From: a bacterium
GTDB taxonomy: Bacteria; Pseudomonadota; Alphaproteobacteria; Sphingomonadales; Sphingomonadaceae
Reading direction: 5' to 3'
DNA length: 64,000 bases
Assembly: GCA_030824575.1 (NCBI GenBank)
Contig: JAVBXL010000223.1
Location: forward strand, 62,001 to 126,000
Made by a program: the position numbers and the translations under genes. Shown here one piece after another: positions 40,933-50,660 of this stretch. Below the pieces are notes generated by a model that had not been told where the DNA came from, ran no database searches, and was given only the letters and a program-made list of their open reading frames with translations. Every line of letters starts with the position of its first letter. Positions within the stretch are counted from its first letter, which is position 1.

Positions 40933-43728
40933 TTATTGGCCGAAGGTACGCTGCCACCAGCCACGGCGCGGTTCGCCATCTTCGCCCACGCCATCGTCGC
41001 CATTGGCGGCGTCAGCGGTTTCGGCGACTGGCGCTTGCGGCGCGGCGGCTTCGGCAGGGGTTTCGACCGCGGGGGCAGCGGCTTCGGCCTCTGCATCGGC
41101 GACGACGGCCTTCTTGCGGCGGGGACGCTTGGGCTTGGCCGGTGCTTCCTCTGCAACGGGTGCCTCGACGACCGGTGCGGTTTCCTCGGCGGCGTCATCC
41201 GCTTCCGCGGCGTCGGCGACGGGCTTCTTGCGACGGGTGCGCTTGGGTTTGGCCGGGGCCTCTTCTGCAACGGCTTCGGCCGGCGCGGTTTCGGCGGCAG
41301 CTTCCGCCACAGGCTCGGCCACGGCTTCGGCTACCGGCGCGGCATCCGCCTTGGGCTTACGGGCACGGGGACGACGACGGGTTTTGGGCGCGTCCTCGGC
41401 TGGCGCGTCCTCGACGACTGGTTCGGTAGCTGGGGCTTCTGCCACCGGCTCGGCGACTTCGGCGACGGGCTCGTCCGATTCGCTGGTTTCGGCTTCAAGC
41501 GTCGCAGCGTCTTCGCCACCTTCGCGGCGGCGACGGCCACCCCGGCGACCGCGACGACCGCGGCGACGTGCACCACCGTCTTCGTCATCACCGGCAGCAG
41601 CCGCTTGCGCCGGTGCGTCGGTTGCGTCGTCGGCGGTGACGACGGCCTCGCCCTCGTCTTCATCTTCGGATTCCGCATCGGCATTGTCGCCGGCGTCTTC
41701 CTCGGTGCCTTCACCGGTGCGATTGTCATCGCGCGCGCCGCCACGACGGCGACGGCGACGACGGCGACGGCGGCCGCCGTCACGATCTTCGTCCTCGCGG
41801 TCGCCACGTTCGCCGCGGTTGCCGCGTTCTTCACGCTCGGTTTCGGGTTCGGCTTCGGCCTCCTCGACCTCTTCCTCTTCCTCCTCGTCGATGACGTCCA
41901 GATCGTCATCCTCTTCCGGCAGCGGCGCGTAGCTTACGACACGCTCAGGCCGCGGGCCGCTGGCCTCGACCGACATGCGCGCGCCTTCAACTTCGCCATC
42001 GGGCAGGACTTCGATCGTCACGCCATAGCGCTGCTCGATTTCGTCCAGTTCGCGGCGCTTGTTGTTGAGGACGTAGAAGGCCGCTTCCTGGCTGGCGCGC
42101 AGGGTGATGAGGTTGCCGCGACCGCGCGCCGCTTCCTCTTCCAGCATGCGCAGCGCGCCCAGGCCCGCCGACGATGCGGTGCGAACGAGGCCGGTGCCTT
42201 CGCAATGCGGGCACTGGCGGGTGGAGGCTTCCAGAACGCCGGTGCGCAGGCGCTGGCGGCTCATTTCCATCAGGCCGAAGCCGGAGATACGACCGACCTG
42301 AATGCGGGCGCGATCGTCGCGCAGCGCTTCCTTCATCGCCTTCTCGACCTTACGGATGTTGGAGTTCACCTCCATGTCGATAAAGTCGATGACGACCAGG
42401 CCCGCCATGTCGCGCAGGCGAAGCTGGCGCGCGATTTCGCGGGCGGCTTCCAGGTTGGTCGCCACGGCCGTCTGTTCGATGCCATGTTCGCGGGTCGACC
42501 GGCCGGAGTTGATGTCGATCGACACCAGAGCCTCGGTCGGGTTGATGACCAGATAGCCACCGGACTTGAGCTGGACGACCGGATTGTACATCGCCGCCAG
42601 CTGTTCCTCGACGCTGGCGCGCTGGAACAGCGACACCGGGTCGGCATATTGCTTCACGCGGCGCACATGGCTGGGCATCAGCAGACGCATGAAGTCCTTG
42701 GCGGCGCGATAGCCATGCTCGCCCTCGACGATGACCTCTTCGATATCCTTGTTGTAGATATCGCGGATCGCCCGCTTGATGAGGTCGCTGTCATTATGGA
42801 TCAGCGCAGGCGCAGCGGCGCTCAGCGTCTTTTCGCGAATCTCGTCCCACAGGCGGGCAAGATAGTCGAAGTCGCGCTTGATTTCCGGCTTGGTGCGCTG
42901 GAGGCCCGCAGTGCGCACGATGCAGCCCATGGACGAGGGCAGCGCCATTTCGGCGATGATCGTCTTCAACCGCTTGCGGTCGGCCGCATTGCTGATCTTG
43001 CGCGAAATGCCACCACCATGGCTGGTGTTGGGCATCAGCACGCAATAGCGGCCAGCCAGCGACAAATAGGTGGTCAGCGCGGCACCCTTGTTGCCGCGTT
43101 CTTCCTTGACGACCTGGACCAGCAGCACCTGGCGGCGCTTGATGACGTCCTGAATCTTGTACCGGCGGCGCAGCGCCATGCGCTTGCGGCGCAGTTCGTC
43201 GGCGGCCTCATCGCCGCCGCGGCCACGACCGCGCCCGCCCGAACGGCCACCACGCTCGCCACTGGCGCCGTCGTTGCCGCCTTCGCCTTCGGCCTGTTCG
43301 GCGTCTTCGCCCGACTCTTCATCGTCATGATGATGGCTCGCCTCGACATATTCGACGCCGCCTTCGGGCGCGATGGGGTCGTGGTCCAGATCATGGTCGT
43401 CATCGTCGAAATCGGCGCGCAGCGCGGCCTCTTCCTCGGCATGGGCGCGTTCTTCGCGCAGCAACGCCTCGCGGTCTTCACGCGGGATCTGGTAATAATC
43501 GGGGTGGATTTCGCTGAAAGCGAGGAAGCCGTGGCGGTTGCCGCCATAATCGACAAAAGCCGCCTGGAGCGAAGGCTCTACGCGGGTGACCTTGGCCAGA
43601 TAGATATTGCCCTTGAGCTGCTTGTGCTCAGCGGACTCGAAGTCGAATTCCTCGATCCGGTTACCCTTGACGACCGCGACCCGGGTCTCTTCCCGGTGGC
43701 GCGCGTCGATCAGCATACGCATTGTCAT
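40933..43728 (-). CDS. rne: Ribonuclease E
   Basis: Major endoribonuclease of mRNA decay and rRNA processing, 931 aa. The N-terminal RNase H-like/S1 region begins MLIDARHREETRVAVVKGNRIEEFDFES. The S1 domain is split by a ~95-residue acidic, Gly/Arg-rich insertion (about 95-190). The DNase-I-like catalytic part has GGYLVINPTEALVSIDINSGRST and VVIDFIDME; the zinc link is CPHCEGTGLVR. The C-terminal ~300 residues are acidic, Arg-rich and Ala/Val/Pro-rich low complexity, the likely degradosome scaffold. ATG 43728 has GGAGA 7-8 bp upstream. Confidence 0.96.
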   Translation of the reverse strand: MTMRMLIDARHREETRVAVVKGNRIEEFDFESAEHKQLKGNIYLAKVTRVEPSLQAAFVDYGGNRHGFLAFSEIHPDYYQIPREDREALLREERAHAEEEAALRADFDDDDHDLDHDPIAPEGGVEYVEASHHHDDEESGEDAEQAEGEGGNDGASGERGGRSGGRGRGRGGDEAADELRRKRMALRRRYKIQDVIKRRQVLLVQVVKEERGNKGAALTTYLSLAGRYCVLMPNTSHGGGISRKISNAADRKRLKTIIAEMALPSSMGCIVRTAGLQRTKPEIKRDFDYLARLWDEIREKTLSAAAPALIHNDSDLIKRAIRDIYNKDIEEVIVEGEHGYRAAKDFMRLLMPSHVRRVKQYADPVSLFQRASVEEQLAAMYNPVVQLKSGGYLVINPTEALVSIDINSGRSTREHGIEQTAVATNLEAAREIARQLRLRDMAGLVVIDFIDMEVNSNIRKVEKAMKEALRDDRARIQVGRISGFGLMEMSRQRLRTGVLEASTRQCPHCEGTGLVRTASSAGLGALRMLEEEAARGRGNLITLRASQEAAFYVLNNKRRELDEIEQRYGVTIEVLPDGEVEGARMSVEASGPRPERVVSYAPLPEEDDDLDVIDEEEEEEVEEAEAEPETEREERGNRGERGDREDEDRDGGRRRRRRRRRRGGARDDNRTGEGTEEDAGDNADAESEDEDEGEAVVTADDATDAPAQAAAAGDDEDGGARRRGRRGRRGGRRRREGGEDAATLEAETSESDEPVAEVAEPVAEAPATEPVVEDAPAEDAPKTRRRPRARKPKADAAPVAEAVAEPVAEAAAETAPAEAVAEEAPAKPKRTRRKKPVADAAEADDAAEETAPVVEAPVAEEAPAKPKRPRRKKAVVADAEAEAAAPAVETPAEAAAPQAPVAETADAANGDDGVGEDGEPRRGWWQRTFGQ

Positions 43729-44202
43729 TTACATGTCTCCGGCGTGGACGGGCTGCGGCACAGGGCCGCGCCGCCACGCGATAGTGAAGGGACGGCCGGG
43801 CGCGCTCCGTTAAGGGCGCGGATGTCGGCATCGTCCAGGTTTGAAGGAAATTATGTGCGTCTGCTGCGTCGGCAGGGCCGGACAAATCGCCGGGCCGGAC
43901 CATCCACGCCGCATCGCCCGTGACCGGGGCAAGCGTGGAATGGAAATCATGCCTCATGCAGCGTCAACCTGTTTGCGACACTGCGGGGGGCAAATGCTGC
44001 CTCCGCCGGTGCCTATCTCATTGCCCCGCAAGGCTGCCCTGATATCGGCAAGTCTTTCGGGAATATGAATGGGTAGCAGTCAAATACCGACGGGGCAACG
44101 GCCGCCTTAAATATAATGCCATGTCCGCCGGTGTGGCTATCGATGCCCTATTCATCGTGAAGGACGGGTTAACCCTCTCATTTTACCGGGCCACAAGGAG
44201 CA
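43729..44202. promoter_or_regulatory. Divergent leader region between rne and amiC
   Basis: A 474-bp non-coding stretch. Apart from the rne SD (GGAGA) and the AGGAG before amiC I see no clear operator, terminator or small gene; the listed frames across it look random. The length leaves room for a long rne 5' UTR, which in other bacteria mediates autoregulation. Confidence 0.4.
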
Positions 44203-45531
44203 ATGCTTAATCCAGAATTTAGCGTGGGGACGCTGAACGGATTAGCCCAAATGAAATTTGGCTGGACGGCCGACGGCAGCGCGTCGCACAAGCGGCGCAT
44301 GCTCCAAAGCATTGCCCTGGCAGGCACGATATTGATGGCGGTCCCCGGCAGCGCCGGTGGCATATCCGGCGTGGACGTGCGGGACGACAGGGTCGTCGTG
44401 CGCTTCGACGACCGTGTAAACGGCGCTTCCGCCTTTCTGCTGGACGCGCCGCGCCGTATTGCGCTCGACATCGACGGCGCGCACATGGGCCGGGGGCGGT
44501 TCACGCCGGGCAACGGTGCCATCGCCGCGGTGCGCCAGGGACAGCTCAACGGCGACACCGCCCGCGTGGTGCTCGACCTGTCGGGTCCAGCGACGCTGGG
44601 CAATGCGCGGCTGGCGCAGGACGGCAAGTCGCTCAGCTTCTCGCTTCAGGGCGTAAGCGACAGCCGGTTCCGCGCCGAAGTGGGGAAGGGGCGCACCCGC
44701 TTCGATGCGCCCGCCGACATGGCGGCCTATCCGCAAAAGCGCATCCATTCGATCACCGTGCCGATCCCCGCTGCGTCGCGCGGCGTGTCGCTGCCGCAGG
44801 TGGAGGGCACGAATAACGGCGCCCGGCCGCTGGTGGTGATCGATGCGGGCCATGGCGGCCATGATCCCGGCGCGATCAACAAGGAGAATGGCAAGCGCGA
44901 GAAGGACGTCACGCTGGCGATCGCCCAGGCGATTCGCGATCAGCTGGTTAAATCCGGCCGGGTGCGCGTGGCGCTGACCCGCGACGACGATAAATATCTG
45001 GTGTTGCAGGAACGCTATGGCATCGCCCGCAAACTGGGGGCGGACCTGTTCATTTCCGTCCATGCTGACGCGGCGGAAAATACGCAGGCGCACGGCGCGA
45101 CCGTCTATACCCTGTCCGAAACCGCGTCAGACCGGGAAGCCGCGCGCCTCGCAGCGCGAGAGAATAAGGCCGACATCATCAACGGCGTAAACCTTGGCGG
45201 CCAGTCGGGCGACGTATCGTCGATCCTGATCGACCTGACCCAACGCGAATCGATGAACATCTCGGCCAATTTCGCGCGGCTGCTGCAACGGGAGGCGGCG
45301 CCCTATGTGCCATTCCGCAGCGCCTATCACCGCTTTGCGTCGCTGATGGTGCTCAAGGCCCCGGATACGCCGTCGGTCCTGTTCGAAACCGGTTATATCA
45401 GCAATGCCGACGATGCGGCCTTCCTCTCCTCGCGCGAGGGGCAGGGCAAGATCGCCCGCGGCGTCGCCCGCGCGATCGAGGTGCATTTCGCCCGCAAGCT
45501 GGCGATGCGGGACGGGGCCGCGGGGGGATAG
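44203..45531 (+). CDS. amiC: N-acetylmuramoyl-L-alanine amidase (AmiC-type)
   Basis: Periplasmic zinc amidase that cleaves septal peptidoglycan. After a signal sequence (LQSIALAGTILMAVPGSAGG) comes an AMIN domain (ISGVDVRDDRVVVRFDDRVNGASAFLLDAPRRIALDIDG, about 50-150). The Amidase_3 domain has VVIDAGHGGHDPGAI, LFISVHADA and the catalytic Glu in LFETGYISNADDA. Start choice is uncertain: 44203 (AGGAG only 2 bp away), 44251 or 44299, the last placing the signal peptide at the N-terminus. Confidence 0.94.
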   Translation: MLNPEFSVGTLNGLAQMKFGWTADGSASHKRRMLQSIALAGTILMAVPGSAGGISGVDVRDDRVVVRFDDRVNGASAFLLDAPRRIALDIDGAHMGRGRFTPGNGAIAAVRQGQLNGDTARVVLDLSGPATLGNARLAQDGKSLSFSLQGVSDSRFRAEVGKGRTRFDAPADMAAYPQKRIHSITVPIPAASRGVSLPQVEGTNNGARPLVVIDAGHGGHDPGAINKENGKREKDVTLAIAQAIRDQLVKSGRVRVALTRDDDKYLVLQERYGIARKLGADLFISVHADAAENTQAHGATVYTLSETASDREAARLAARENKADIINGVNLGGQSGDVSSILIDLTQRESMNISANFARLLQREAAPYVPFRSAYHRFASLMVLKAPDTPSVLFETGYISNADDAAFLSSREGQGKIARGVARAIEVHFARKLAMRDGAAGG

Positions 45532-45727
45532 GCTGTCCTATTGGTGGCGACTTTGCTATTATGGCTCAGCCTTTCGGATAGGATCAGGGCGGCGCAACAA
45601 AATGTCGGAATCGGCGGGAAATGTGCGAAGCTAAGGGGATGGTCGCCGCGCGCGGGCGATACAGATGCGGCGGATCGCGTCATGCCCACTGGTCTTGGCG
45701 ATAATTTGACCCTAGAGCCTCTTGCCT

Positions 45728-48265
45728 ATGGAAGAGGCCCGTTCCGAACCCGCCCCGTCGTCCTTCGCCTATCGCCTGCGCCGCGACGCGGGGGGCTTTT
45801 TCGGCCGTCTGCGTCCCTTGTGGCAGCGTCGCTGGGTGCGATGGATGTCGATCCTGCTGGGCGGCTTCGCCCTGTTCTGCGCCTTGTTCTGGCTGATCTT
45901 CGCGCGCGGCCTGCCTGACGCTGCGACGCTGCTGGAATATGAGCCGCCGCTGCCGACCATCGTGCGCGACATCAATGGCCAGCCCGTCCACAGCTATGCT
46001 CGCGAACGCCGCGTCCAGCTGCAATATAGCGATTATCCCCCGCTGTTGATCCGCGCCTATCTGGCGGCGGAGGACAAGACCTTCTTCGAACATCATGGCG
46101 TCGATATTCCGGGCTTCGCCGGCGCGGTAGTCGATTATGCCAGCAAGCTGGGGTCGGGCCAGCGCGCGCGCGGCGGCTCCACCATCACCCAGCAGGTGGC
46201 CAAGAACCTGCTGATCGGCGACGAATATTCGCCCACGCGCAAGGTGAAGGAGATGATCCTCGCCTACCGCATGGAAAATGTGCTGAGCAAGCAGCAGATA
46301 CTCGAACTCTATCTCAACCAGATTTTCCTGGGCCGGAATGCCTATGGCGTGCAGGCCGCCGCGCGCGCCTATTTCGACAAGGATGTCGCCGACCTCCAGC
46401 TGCACGAAATGGCCTATCTGTCGATCCTGCCCAAGGGGCCGGCCAATTACCGTCCCGAAAGCGAAACCGGCCACGCCCGCGCGATCGACCGGCGCAACTG
46501 GTCCCTGGGCGAGATGGAGAAGAACGGCTGGATTACCCCGGCGCAGCGCGCGGCGGCTGTGGCCATGCCGCTGGGCACCGTCGCCGCCCATGGCTCCAGC
46601 TTCGATGCGCGCGCAGGCGGCTATTATATGGAGGAAGTGCGCCGCCGCCTGATCGGGCTGTTCGGCGAAAAGGCCGATGATGGCCCCAACAGCGTCTATG
46701 CCGGTGGCCTGTGGGTGCGCAGCCCCTATGATCCGGTGGTGCAGGACAGCGTCGCCACCGCGCTGCGCAACGGCCTGCTGCGCTTCGATGCCGGGCGCGG
46801 CTGGTCCGGTCCGGTCGGCCACATCAATATCGAAAATGGCTGGGAGCGCGAACTGGCGGCCAGCTATATCTCCGTCGATTATGCCGAATGGCGCGTCGCC
46901 GTCATCATCAGCCGGACCGCGTCCGACGCGCAGCTCGGCTTTGCCGACGGCGGCACCGGCACGCTGCCCGCCGGATCGGCGCAGATGCCGTATCGCAAGG
47001 TCGGCGGGCCTGCCTTTTCCGCAATGAAGCCCGGCGACCTGATCGTCGTCGCGCGCAACGGGGCAAGCTGGGCGCTGCGCTCCATTCCCGAAGTGTCGGG
47101 CGGCATGGTGGCGGAGGAAGTGCATTCGGGCCGCATCCGCGCGATGCAGGGCGGCTTCGATTCGCGGCTTTCCTCCTACAACCGCGCGACGCAGGCGATG
47201 CGTCAGCCCGGCTCCACTATTAAGCCGTTCGTCTATGCGGCCGCGCTCGACAATGGCATGACCCCGGCGTCGATCATCGTCGATGGGCCGTTGTGTGTCT
47301 ATCAGGGCGCGGGCCTCGGCCAGAAATGCTTCCGCAACTTCTCCGGCGGGTCCGCCGGGCCGCAGACGATGCGCTGGGGCGTGGAGCAGTCGCGCAACCT
47401 GATGACCGTACGCGCCGCCAGCCAGACCGGCATGGACCGCGTCGTGCGCACCATCAAGAATCTGGGGATCGGCGATTATCAGCCCTATCTCTCCTTCGCG
47501 CTGGGCGCGGGCGAGACGACGGTGGAAAAGATGGTCAACGCCTATGCCACGCTCGCCAACCAGGGGCGGCAATTCCCGTCCAAGGTGATGGATTATGTGC
47601 AGGACCGGCGCGGCAAGGTGATCTGGCCAGAGCGCTGGCGCCCCTGCGACGGCTGCAACATGGCGAACTGGGACGGCAAGCCGATGCCCCGCTTCGGCAT
47701 GGAGGGCAAGCAGGTCATGAACCCGATGACCGCTTATCAGGTCGTCCACATCACCGAAGGCGTGGTCCAGCGCGGCACCGCCACCGTGCTGGCCGATTTG
47801 CAGCGGCCGCTGTTCGGCAAGACCGGCACCACTAACGGCCCGACCAACGTCTGGTTCGTGGGCGGATCGCCCGACATCGTCGCGGGCGTCTATATCGGCT
47901 ACGACCAGCCGCGCAGCCTGGGCGGTTGGGCGCAGGGTGGCCGCATCGCCGCGCCGATCTGGAAAGCGGCGATGGCGCCGATCCTTGAAACCATGCCCAA
48001 AACCCCCTTCGTCGCGCCGGCCGGCATTCGCATGGTCGCGATCGACCGTCGTTCGGGCAAGCGCGTCTATGGTGCCTGGCCCGGCACCGACGCCAAGCCC
48101 GCGATCATCTGGGAAGCGTTCAAACCCGAATCCGAACCGCGCCGCACCATCCGCAAGGAAGAAGCCGAAGCCCAGGCCAAGGTCGCCGCCGCCAGAGCGG
48201 TGACGAGCCGCACCCGCCAGCGCAGCGACGCCGACTTCCTCGAAGGGCAGGGCGGGATCTACTGA
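45728..48265 (+). CDS. mrcA: Penicillin-binding protein 1A (bifunctional)
   Basis: An 845-residue peptidoglycan synthase anchored by one helix (ILLGGFALFCALFWLIFA). The GT51 domain shows AAEDKTFFEHHGVD, RGGSTITQQVAKNLL and RKVKEMILAYRME. The OB-like insert is typical of PBP1A. Transpeptidase motifs are SxxK in QPGSTIKPF, SxN in EQSRNLM and KTG in FGKTGTTNG. ATG 45728 is preferred to the TTG at 45722. It follows amiC, so two cell-wall genes are adjacent. Confidence 0.95.
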   Translation: MEEARSEPAPSSFAYRLRRDAGGFFGRLRPLWQRRWVRWMSILLGGFALFCALFWLIFARGLPDAATLLEYEPPLPTIVRDINGQPVHSYARERRVQLQYSDYPPLLIRAYLAAEDKTFFEHHGVDIPGFAGAVVDYASKLGSGQRARGGSTITQQVAKNLLIGDEYSPTRKVKEMILAYRMENVLSKQQILELYLNQIFLGRNAYGVQAAARAYFDKDVADLQLHEMAYLSILPKGPANYRPESETGHARAIDRRNWSLGEMEKNGWITPAQRAAAVAMPLGTVAAHGSSFDARAGGYYMEEVRRRLIGLFGEKADDGPNSVYAGGLWVRSPYDPVVQDSVATALRNGLLRFDAGRGWSGPVGHINIENGWERELAASYISVDYAEWRVAVIISRTASDAQLGFADGGTGTLPAGSAQMPYRKVGGPAFSAMKPGDLIVVARNGASWALRSIPEVSGGMVAEEVHSGRIRAMQGGFDSRLSSYNRATQAMRQPGSTIKPFVYAAALDNGMTPASIIVDGPLCVYQGAGLGQKCFRNFSGGSAGPQTMRWGVEQSRNLMTVRAASQTGMDRVVRTIKNLGIGDYQPYLSFALGAGETTVEKMVNAYATLANQGRQFPSKVMDYVQDRRGKVIWPERWRPCDGCNMANWDGKPMPRFGMEGKQVMNPMTAYQVVHITEGVVQRGTATVLADLQRPLFGKTGTTNGPTNVWFVGGSPDIVAGVYIGYDQPRSLGGWAQGGRIAAPIWKAAMAPILETMPKTPFVAPAGIRMVAIDRRSGKRVYGAWPGTDAKPAIIWEAFKPESEPRRTIRKEEAEAQAKVAAARAVTSRTRQRSDADFLEGQGGIY

Positions 48266-48363
48266 GGCGCTACCGGGCCTATGCTCTTCCCAAATCTGCC
48301 GCCCTCGGATAGGGGCAGTCGCTTGATGCGTTAACGCGCCAGCCAAATATCCGGAGACTCCCC

Positions 48364-49491
48364 ATGCGCGCCGAAGCGCAGCAATATATCGACCGTATCG
48401 ACGCCGCGCTGGAATTGCTGCGCCGCTTCCTCGACTGGGACCGCGCGCTGCGTCGGCTGGACGAGTTGAATGCGCGCGTCGAAGACCCGACCCTGTGGGA
48501 CAATGCCAAGCTGGCGCAGGAGGTGATGCGTGAGCGCACCCGGCTGGAAAGCGCGATCGGCGCGACCCGCGCGATCGAGGGCGGCAAGACCGACAATGCC
48601 GAACTGATCGAAATGGCCGAGGCCGAGGGCGACGAGGAGATGGTGGCCGAGGCCATCGCGTCGTTGAAGGCGCTGGCCGACCAGGCGGACGAGGACAAGA
48701 TCAAGGCGCTGCTGGCGGGCGAGGCCGATGCCAGCGACACCTATCTGGAAATCCATGCCGGGGCGGGTGGCACCGAAAGCCAGGACTGGGCCGAAATCCT
48801 CTCGCGCATGTATCGCCGCTGGGCCGAACGGCGCGGCTACAAGGTGGACCTGGTCGATTATCAGGCAGGGGAAACCGCGGGCATCAAGTCCGCGACCTTC
48901 CTGATCAAGGGCGAGAACGCCTATGGCTATGCCAAGACCGAGAGCGGCGTTCACCGCCTGGTCCGCATCAGCCCCTATGACAGCGCGGCGCGGCGCCACA
49001 CCAGCTTCTCGTCGGTGTGGGTCTATCCGGTGATCGACGACAATATCGATATCGAGGTCAAGGAATCCGACCTCAAGATCGACACCTATCGCGCATCGGG
49101 CGCGGGCGGGCAGCACGTCAACACCACCGACTCCGCGGTCCGCATCACCCACGTCCCGTCCGGCATCATCGTGGCGTCGCAAAATGATCGGTCGCAGCAC
49201 AAGAACCGCGCGACTGCGATGAATATGCTCAAAGCGCGCCTGTACGAGGCGGAACTACGCAAGCGCGAGGAAGTGGCAAACAGCGATTATCAGGCCAAGA
49301 CCGAGATCGGCTGGGGCCACCAGATCCGTTCCTATGTGCTGCAACCCTATCAGCTGGTGAAGGATCTGCGCACCGGCGTCACCTCCACCGCGCCCGACGA
49401 TGTGCTGGACGGCGCGCTCGACCCGTTCATGGCCGCCGCTCTGTCACAGAAGGTGACGGGCGAGAAGGTCGATGTGGAGGATGTGGACTGA
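48364..49491 (+). CDS. prfB: Peptide chain release factor 2
   Basis: A 375-residue RF2 that terminates at UGA/UAA. GGQ is in SGAGGQHVNTTDSAVRI, and the anticodon-like SPF-equivalent region is RISPYDSAARRHTSF. The usual programmed +1 frameshift near codon 25 is absent: the region reads LLRRFLDWDRALRRLDELN in one frame with CTC GAC in place of CTT TGA C. RF2 autoregulation by frameshifting is therefore not expected here. Confidence 0.96.
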   Translation: MRAEAQQYIDRIDAALELLRRFLDWDRALRRLDELNARVEDPTLWDNAKLAQEVMRERTRLESAIGATRAIEGGKTDNAELIEMAEAEGDEEMVAEAIASLKALADQADEDKIKALLAGEADASDTYLEIHAGAGGTESQDWAEILSRMYRRWAERRGYKVDLVDYQAGETAGIKSATFLIKGENAYGYAKTESGVHRLVRISPYDSAARRHTSFSSVWVYPVIDDNIDIEVKESDLKIDTYRASGAGGQHVNTTDSAVRITHVPSGIIVASQNDRSQHKNRATAMNMLKARLYEAELRKREEVANSDYQAKTEIGWGHQIRSYVLQPYQLVKDLRTGVTSTAPDDVLDGALDPFMAAALSQKVTGEKVDVEDVD

Positions 49492-50210
49492 TGATCCGGG
49501 CGGTTCTGGCGGGCGTATTTGTCCTGCTGGCCGCCTGCGACCAGATGGGCGGGGGCAAGGAGACGCATCGCGCTGCCGCCGCCGAGGCGTTTCCGCAGGC
49601 CGACCGGCCGGTCGCACCGATCGTCTCCACCCGCTGGTCGAGCGAGGAAGCGCGCGACCGGGTCAATGAAGCGGAGGACATCATGGACCGGGCGGGCATC
49701 CGCCCCGGCATGACCGTCGCGGATATCGGCGCAGGCGAGGGCTATTATACCGTGCGCCTTGCCAAGCGGGTCGGGGCCAAGGGCCGCGTCCTTGCCGAGG
49801 ATATCATGCCCGAGGTGATCGAAGCGCTATCGCGCCGCATCACGCGCGAAAAATGGGATAATGTCAGCCTGAAGCTGGGCGCGCCGGAAGACCCCAGGCT
49901 ACCCGAAAACAGCTTCGACCGGATCATGATGGTCCATATGTATCATGAGATCGCCGAGCCTTATGCCTTTCTCTGGCATCTGAGCCCCGCGCTCAAGAAG
50001 GATGGCGAACTGATCGTGGTCGATGCCGACCGGCCGACCGACCAGCATGGCACCCCGCCGCGCCTGTTGGCCTGCGAGCTGGCGGCCATGGGATTTCGCC
50101 TGGAACAGGTGGTGCCCAAACCGACGGCAGGCGGCTATCTGGCGCGGTTCCGGCGTATTGCCGCGCGGCCCGATCCCGCCAGCATCGTCCCATGCGCCTT
50201 TCAGGATTGA
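49491..50210 (+). CDS. Putative lipoprotein with a SAM-methyltransferase fold
   Basis: A 239-residue protein. The N-terminus MIRAVLAGVFVLLAACDQ has a good lipobox (LLAAC), so it should be exported and lipidated. The rest is a class I methyltransferase fold (GMTVADIGAGEGYYTVRLAKRVGAKGRVLAEDIMPE, FDRIMMVHMYHEI). A SAM-dependent enzyme outside the cytoplasm is odd; it may have lost SAM binding or use another ligand. Start and prfB stop overlap by 1 bp (TGATG), so it is coupled to prfB. Confidence 0.82.
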   Translation: MIRAVLAGVFVLLAACDQMGGGKETHRAAAAEAFPQADRPVAPIVSTRWSSEEARDRVNEAEDIMDRAGIRPGMTVADIGAGEGYYTVRLAKRVGAKGRVLAEDIMPEVIEALSRRITREKWDNVSLKLGAPEDPRLPENSFDRIMMVHMYHEIAEPYAFLWHLSPALKKDGELIVVDADRPTDQHGTPPRLLACELAAMGFRLEQVVPKPTAGGYLARFRRIAARPDPASIVPCAFQD

Positions 50211-50309
50211 TCTCGGGCGTGGGCAGCCAGGGTTAATGTCTGCCTAATATTGCTTGTTGATAAGCCGGCATGTCTCGATGGCGTAGGGGTCATGCAGGGA
50301 GGCTGCGGC

Positions 50310-50633
50310 ATGACCGAACGGGGGTCTTTCACGGCACAGGAGATGCGACAGCGCGGGGCGGCGCGGCACAAGCTGTTCGAGCCGTTCGACCTGTGTCAGG
50401 CGGGGCAGTCGGTCCGCGCCCATATGCTCGACCTGTCGGTGTCGGGCGCATTGCTGCATGCCGAACGGCCGCCGCGGATCGGCGCGGGCGTCATTCTCGC
50501 CTTTCCGGGTCTGGAAGTCGCGGCGCATGTCGTGTGGGTGCGGGCCAAGCGTTTTGGCGTGCGGTTCGACATGCTGCTGCCCGATACGGCGTTACGCGCG
50601 ATGCTGGATGGCGGCGACGCGGCTTGCCCATAG
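50310..50633 (+). CDS. PilZ domain protein
   Basis: A 107-residue single PilZ domain. MRQRGAARHKLFEPFDLC contains the basic switch and DLSVSGALLHAE the DxSxxG motif; ARFGVRFDMLLP-like residues close the barrel. ATG 50310 follows GGGAGG by 7 bp, better than the track start at 50250. It is the second PilZ protein in the window and a candidate c-di-GMP receptor. Confidence 0.84.
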   Translation: MTERGSFTAQEMRQRGAARHKLFEPFDLCQAGQSVRAHMLDLSVSGALLHAERPPRIGAGVILAFPGLEVAAHVVWVRAKRFGVRFDMLLPDTALRAMLDGGDAACP

Positions 50634-50660
50634 GGCATCGGCTGCTGTAGGCAGGCCGCG

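Noticed and set aside
40936-43923. A 995-aa + strand open frame antisense to rne
   Set aside because: It is longer than rne but has no recognisable domain and repetitive composition (AVAIGGVSGF..., TATTATTA). The minus strand frame carries all RNase E motifs; GC-rich third positions keep the antisense frame open.
45680-48346. An 888-aa minus strand frame antisense to the PBP1A gene
   Set aside because: The + strand frame has complete glycosyltransferase and transpeptidase motifs; the antisense product is His/Arg/Gly-rich without a known fold.
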